Positions 60,329 to 64,000 of a stretch of DNA of 64,000 bases are shown here, piece after piece. This DNA is from Cerrena zonata (taxonomy: Eukaryota; Basidiomycota; Agaricomycetes; Polyporales; Cerrenaceae): contig JASBNA010000058.1 of NCBI GenBank assembly GCA_038087015.1, positions 186,001 through 250,000 on the forward strand. The letters are read 5' to 3'. The notes beneath the pieces are model-generated. The model did not search any database, was not told the DNA's origin, and saw nothing but the letters and a program-made list of their open reading frames with translations. The position numbers were made by a program, and so were the translations under genes. The number at the start of each line of letters is the position of its first letter. Position 1 is the first letter of the stretch.

Positions 60329-62776
60329 TTACTGTTTTGACATGATCAAGGGGTTCAAGAATGGTTCATTCAACATGTCGATTGCGTCTGGTCTATTTTC
60401 GTATTCGACTTCGAAGGTTTTTTGTAAGAAATCTTTTGCTTCTAAAGTACACCATTCAGGTATTTGGGGTAATATATGAGTTCCAATTTTGAAAATAGCT
60501 TGCATTTGACTAAAGTTTGGGAACGGATGGTTACCAGTAAACATTTCAACAATAAGACATCCAACAGACCAAATATCAGCCTTTTTCGTGTAAGCAGTTT
60601 GCTTAACGACTTCTGGTGCCATCCAATAAACTGATCCTTGTAATGAAGCTCTTCTTCCCCCTCTCTTTTGCTGATTGTTTTCTTCTTCGGTATCATCGAC
60701 ATTTGAGCTGCCTACTTTCTTGGAGATTCCAAAATCACTAATTTTAACCGTTCCCTTGATATCAATCAAAATGTTTGCCCCTTTAATATCACGATGTATT
60801 ATCCCTTCACTGTGTAAATAATTCAAGCCAATCAACACTTGTCTAATGAAATTACGGATTAAAGGCTCTTCGAATGGCCCGTACAGATTAAGCATTGATT
60901 GCACCGATCCTCCGGGTACATACTCCAAAAAGATGTTCAAAAATTGATCATCAGTTGACGATCCAAGATACCTCACGATATTCTCATGGTTAAGTTCTTT
61001 TAATAAAGTCATTTCTCTTTCTAAAGCTTCAATCATTGCTTTTTGCAGTTCATTGTTCATACTAGCTTCGTTAGGAATCTTGACTTGCTTAACTGCCATT
61101 AATTCCCCGGTAAATGGATCCATACCTAAATAGACTATACCAAAACTACCAGCTCCTATTCTTGCCCCTTGTAGCCATTTTTTAGTCGGTAATTTGCTGA
61201 TTTTATCTAATGATTCACTCAGCTCTTGACCTTCTTGATAATTTAATTCCCCACTTGTATATGTTCCGTATTCACTAATAAAGTCAGGACCCTCTTCTTC
61301 GTCTCCTTGGGCTTCTTCTTCATCAGAGTCGATACTAAATAGTTCGATTTTGGAATATCGATTATTTGAACTTGATTGATCAGCAAAACTAGTAGCAATT
61401 GAAAATCTTTGACGATTATTAGCTTTACTCAGAGAGTTATTTGAGTGTATCGATCGGTCATCATTATTTCCCCCTCCGGTCATTCCCGATATAATAGAAG
61501 GAGGTTTGCTAAAAGTTGAAGCATTATCTTGAGAATTAACTGCTTCATCAATAGCGGTAATATTATTCATCATGACATCACCAATGGTTCTATTTTGATA
61601 TCTTCTTTGATTCAAAAAATCATTCGACAGTATTGATGAAGCTCTATTATTAGTCGTTGTGATTGTATTATTACTCATTATAGATTGTCTTGGATTTGAA
61701 TTAATCATTGATCCAGTGCTGCTACCACCACTAGCAATTCCAGAGGGTAGATTAAAGCGACGAGATAATCTAACAGAATATCTAACAGAATTACGAACAG
61801 TAGCTTCCAATTCTTTTTGACGGGCTTCTGGAAAATATTCAGCTAAATTTGAACTGATCAATTCACTTGGAGGTCTTTGGCCAAAGAAATTCCTCATAGA
61901 TGGACCAGAAGCTTGTTTAGGTTTAGTATCAGGAATATGATATTGACTTAAATTTTCTTGATTTTTGATACGAATATTTTCAAACCTATCATATTTAACT
62001 AGAATTTTTTTAGACGTTTCGATTGCAATTTCTGATGGAGTTTCATTTTCAGGACATAAAATGATCCGGTGTTTTTCTAATCGATCAGGACTATAACAAA
62101 TCGTAACCAATTCAACATCATATAATGCATTTAATTTCAATTGATTATTATTTTGATGATCCTTTGAATGAATATATGTATGATATTTGGCTTCTTGTTG
62201 TTTAATACCTAATTTTTTCAAAACTTTTCTTTTAATTGATTGGGAATTAAAACAACCAGTTACGTTAACTCTTTTGCAGGATCCATCCTGTAAAATGAAA
62301 GTAACATTCTTATTGGAATCTTTATTTAAATTAGTTGATGATGTATTAAGGTACGATTGAGCACCTGGTAATAAGGTTGTTGAATCATTTGCACTGGATA
62401 AGTCAAGTTTGCCTGATAATTCATTAGCAGATATTGGAGAAGTATTTGAGATATTTAGATTCAAAGTTTTATATAAATCTTCAATATTTAAAGTTGATTG
62501 TAATTTTTCATTTTTCAAATTTGATATCGATAGTTCTAATTTCAATCGATCACCTAGTTTATCTATCCCGATTTCCTTTAACGATGATGAATCCAATTCA
62601 GTTACCAAGTCAAATGTTATATTATTCTCTACAAATTTCGAATAATAATGTTGACAATTTGATTTAGCCAACCATTGTTTCAATTCTCTAGTATCATTAT
62701 AACTCAGAGTCTTATCATCATTATTGAGCGTACCAGCCCTTGATCTTCGGGCCTTGTATTCCAAAGTATCTGCCAT
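60329..62776 (-). CDS. STE11: MAP kinase kinase kinase Ste11
   Basis: The start is ATG 62776 (MADTLEYKARRSRAG); the frame opens ten codons earlier at TTG. 815 residues. A SAM domain lies at about 25-90 (LKQWLAKSNCQHYYSKFVEN), which binds Ste50. An RA-like region follows at about 155-260 (NVTFILQDGSCKRVNVTGC). The kinase domain starts near 535 (WLQGARIGAGSFGIVYLG) with HRD in IIHRDIKGANILIDIKG near 662, DFG in ISDFGISKK, and QGSVYWMAPEVVKQTAYTKK. This is the STE11 pattern, including NIFLEYVPGGSVQSML. It acts in the mating, filamentation and osmotic MAPK cascades. Confidence 0.95.
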   Translation of the reverse strand: MADTLEYKARRSRAGTLNNDDKTLSYNDTRELKQWLAKSNCQHYYSKFVENNITFDLVTELDSSSLKEIGIDKLGDRLKLELSISNLKNEKLQSTLNIEDLYKTLNLNISNTSPISANELSGKLDLSSANDSTTLLPGAQSYLNTSSTNLNKDSNKNVTFILQDGSCKRVNVTGCFNSQSIKRKVLKKLGIKQQEAKYHTYIHSKDHQNNNQLKLNALYDVELVTICYSPDRLEKHRIILCPENETPSEIAIETSKKILVKYDRFENIRIKNQENLSQYHIPDTKPKQASGPSMRNFFGQRPPSELISSNLAEYFPEARQKELEATVRNSVRYSVRLSRRFNLPSGIASGGSSTGSMINSNPRQSIMSNNTITTTNNRASSILSNDFLNQRRYQNRTIGDVMMNNITAIDEAVNSQDNASTFSKPPSIISGMTGGGNNDDRSIHSNNSLSKANNRQRFSIATSFADQSSSNNRYSKIELFSIDSDEEEAQGDEEEGPDFISEYGTYTSGELNYQEGQELSESLDKISKLPTKKWLQGARIGAGSFGIVYLGMDPFTGELMAVKQVKIPNEASMNNELQKAMIEALEREMTLLKELNHENIVRYLGSSTDDQFLNIFLEYVPGGSVQSMLNLYGPFEEPLIRNFIRQVLIGLNYLHSEGIIHRDIKGANILIDIKGTVKISDFGISKKVGSSNVDDTEEENNQQKRGGRRASLQGSVYWMAPEVVKQTAYTKKADIWSVGCLIVEMFTGNHPFPNFSQMQAIFKIGTHILPQIPEWCTLEAKDFLQKTFEVEYENRPDAIDMLNEPFLNPLIMSKQ

Positions 62777-63818
62777 TTCAATTATACTTCTCTTGGACTT
62801 TATCAACTAGTCTGAATCGACTATTTATCAGTAGTTTTAAATCAAGATCTAATGAAAGGGTCGTGTAATCTTGAGCACAATCCTAATCCAAACAGCCGTT
62901 TTAGTAGAATATGTGTTGGGTGTATGGGTGTTTTAGGGGTTTCCTTCACCAATAATTAACCATAGTTACTCGGGTTAAAAGGAGAAAGCATGATGATATC
63001 TTGATAGATGACTAAGCGTGATGATATCTTGAAATATTACTAAGGTTCTTGTTGTTTTGATATTCGTCTTCGTTGGACCTGTTGTACATTTCGCAAAGTT
63101 TGTTTAATTGGGGTAGTATATCAGTTTGCTGGGTTCCGCTTCCTGGGGTTATCCAACGGTTTAATGCAATGAAACCATGATGCTTGGGTAAATATCCTAT
63201 GAAGAGCATATCAAAAAAATCCCCCCACCTATTGGTCTTTAATTCTTCATTACATAATGTGATTCGCAGCCAATTCAAATTTGTATAATAAACTCGTATA
63301 GTCAATTTTTACTTTTAAAACATTGATATCGGTAAAACAGTCGCTTATTACCGGTATAACCAAGTACCGATTTATAACTTATCTGTTCAACAGAAATGGA
63401 GAACTATTACAGTACAGCTTGGTGTTGGAGTACTTGCTCATTGAAAATTTCACTTAATTTTTCTTGATTTCAATACAATCAAAAGATTGCTAAAAAAGAA
63501 AATCGTAGTTAAATAAAAAATAATTTATATTAGTTTGAAGGTATATAGGATTTAGTACATAAGTCTCTGAAAATGTCAAGGAACATAAATGACGAAATCA
63601 GAAAGTAGTCAAAAAAAAAAAAATCAAGAGCAAGAAAGACTGCCTATAATAATAATTGGACATCATCAATATTATAAGAGAATTTTTTTGGTTAAAAAAA
63701 AAAATTAAAGAAGCATTAAGGTTGAATTGAAAGTTTAATGATAATGGCTTAATTTTGCTTTTCCAAAAGAAACACTCAGTGTTTCATATCGAAAACGCAA
63801 GAAAAAGAGGAGATGGTT
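62777..63818. other. Intergenic region upstream of STE11
   Basis: About 1 kb between the STE11 ATG and the stop of the next transporter gene. A 97-codon open frame at 63012-63305 on the minus strand begins right after a stop and has no ATG for 32 codons, so I do not call it. TACCGGTAA-type palindromic words recur near 63337-63360. A tracts at 63609-63624. Confidence 0.45.
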
Positions 63819-64000
63819 TTAAACACCTTGGGTTTGTTGTGGTTGTTGAACTAAAGGACCTTCTTGAGATGGAGAATCGGAACCGTCAGCTTCGCCTTTA
63901 ACGGAAGATGAGGAAGAAGCTTTTTCATTAGTATCAACATTGTCTTTTTCAAAGTCATGATCGTAAAGACCTAATTGAGTACCTTGGTCTTCAATTTCTT
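63819..64000 (-). CDS. Second sugar transporter, C-terminal tail only
   Basis: The minus strand from the window edge reads EIEDQGTQLGLYDHDFEKDN and a Ser/Glu-rich tail ending QQPQQTQGV before TAA at 63819-63821; the rest lies beyond the window. It is a paralogue of the transporter at 53245-54936: the 41 bases 63960-64000 are identical to 53395-53435, after which the tails diverge. Same strand, about 9 kb apart, with the kinase and STE11 between. Confidence 0.85.
   Translation of the reverse strand, partial: EIEDQGTQLGLYDHDFEKDNVDTNEKASSSSSVKGEADGSDSPSQEGPLVQQPQQTQGV

Noticed and set aside
63012..63305. 97-codon open frame on the minus strand between STE11 and the second transporter
   Set aside because: It opens directly after a stop with TTG, has no ATG for 32 codons, no usable splice acceptor just upstream and no family I recognise.

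Overview
The window is nuclear DNA of an ascomycete budding yeast (Saccharomycotina), most likely of the CTG-Ser (Candida/Debaryomyces/Scheffersomyces) clade. It is AT-rich and gene-dense. Introns begin GTATGT and usually carry a TACTAAC branch point. The gene set includes a Candida-type RNase III with two dsRNA-binding domains and a purine-catabolic xanthine dioxygenase that S. cerevisiae lacks. CTG codons are scarce; the few I checked lie in serine-rich or unconserved positions. I cannot name the species.

Layout. 1-9.1 kb: end of an epsin gene, RTT107, a B-type cyclin with a CLB2-like promoter, and a coiled-coil protein resembling Spc42. 9.3-18.4 kb: Mediator SSN2/MED13, a cyanamide-hydratase-like gene of unusual codon usage, DYN2, APT1 and an unknown secreted protein. 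18.7-30.3 kb: housekeeping genes SPT5, SSL1, TAD2, PPE1, QNS1, a xanthine dioxygenase and ERG28. 30.5-40.3 kb: intron-containing RPL22, BIO2, tRNA-Ile(AAU), an RNase III gene, MRPL11, TRM8 and intron-containing RTN1. 40.8-51.8 kb: a FUS2-like DH-BAR gene, VPS11, IES1, an MCM21-like gene, a five-exon SMX2 and GNA1. 53.2-64 kb: two sugar-transporter paralogues on the same strand, flanking a protein kinase and STE11.

Two points stand out. First, SMX2 (SmG) is cut by four introns of 51-60 nt, so it is invisible to simple ORF calling. Second, six genes (RTT107, the cyclin, APT1, the secreted protein, RNase III, FUS2-like) carry ten single-base frame breaks in total, while the much longer SSN2, SPT5, VPS11, IES1 and STE11 frames are clean. 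Coding similarity continues past every break in another frame, so uncorrected sequencing indels are the simplest reading. The concentration in RNase III (four) and FUS2-like (two) leaves real decay possible for those two. Start codons were moved to the first ATG wherever the open frame began at a non-ATG codon.

No transposon, CRISPR, viral or toxin gene was recognised. Functional links visible within the window are few: mating (STE11 and the FUS2-like gene with pheromone-response elements), chromosome segregation and cell cycle (cyclin, Spc42-like, Mcm21-like, Dyn2), and transcription (Med13, Spt5, Ssl1, Ies1).
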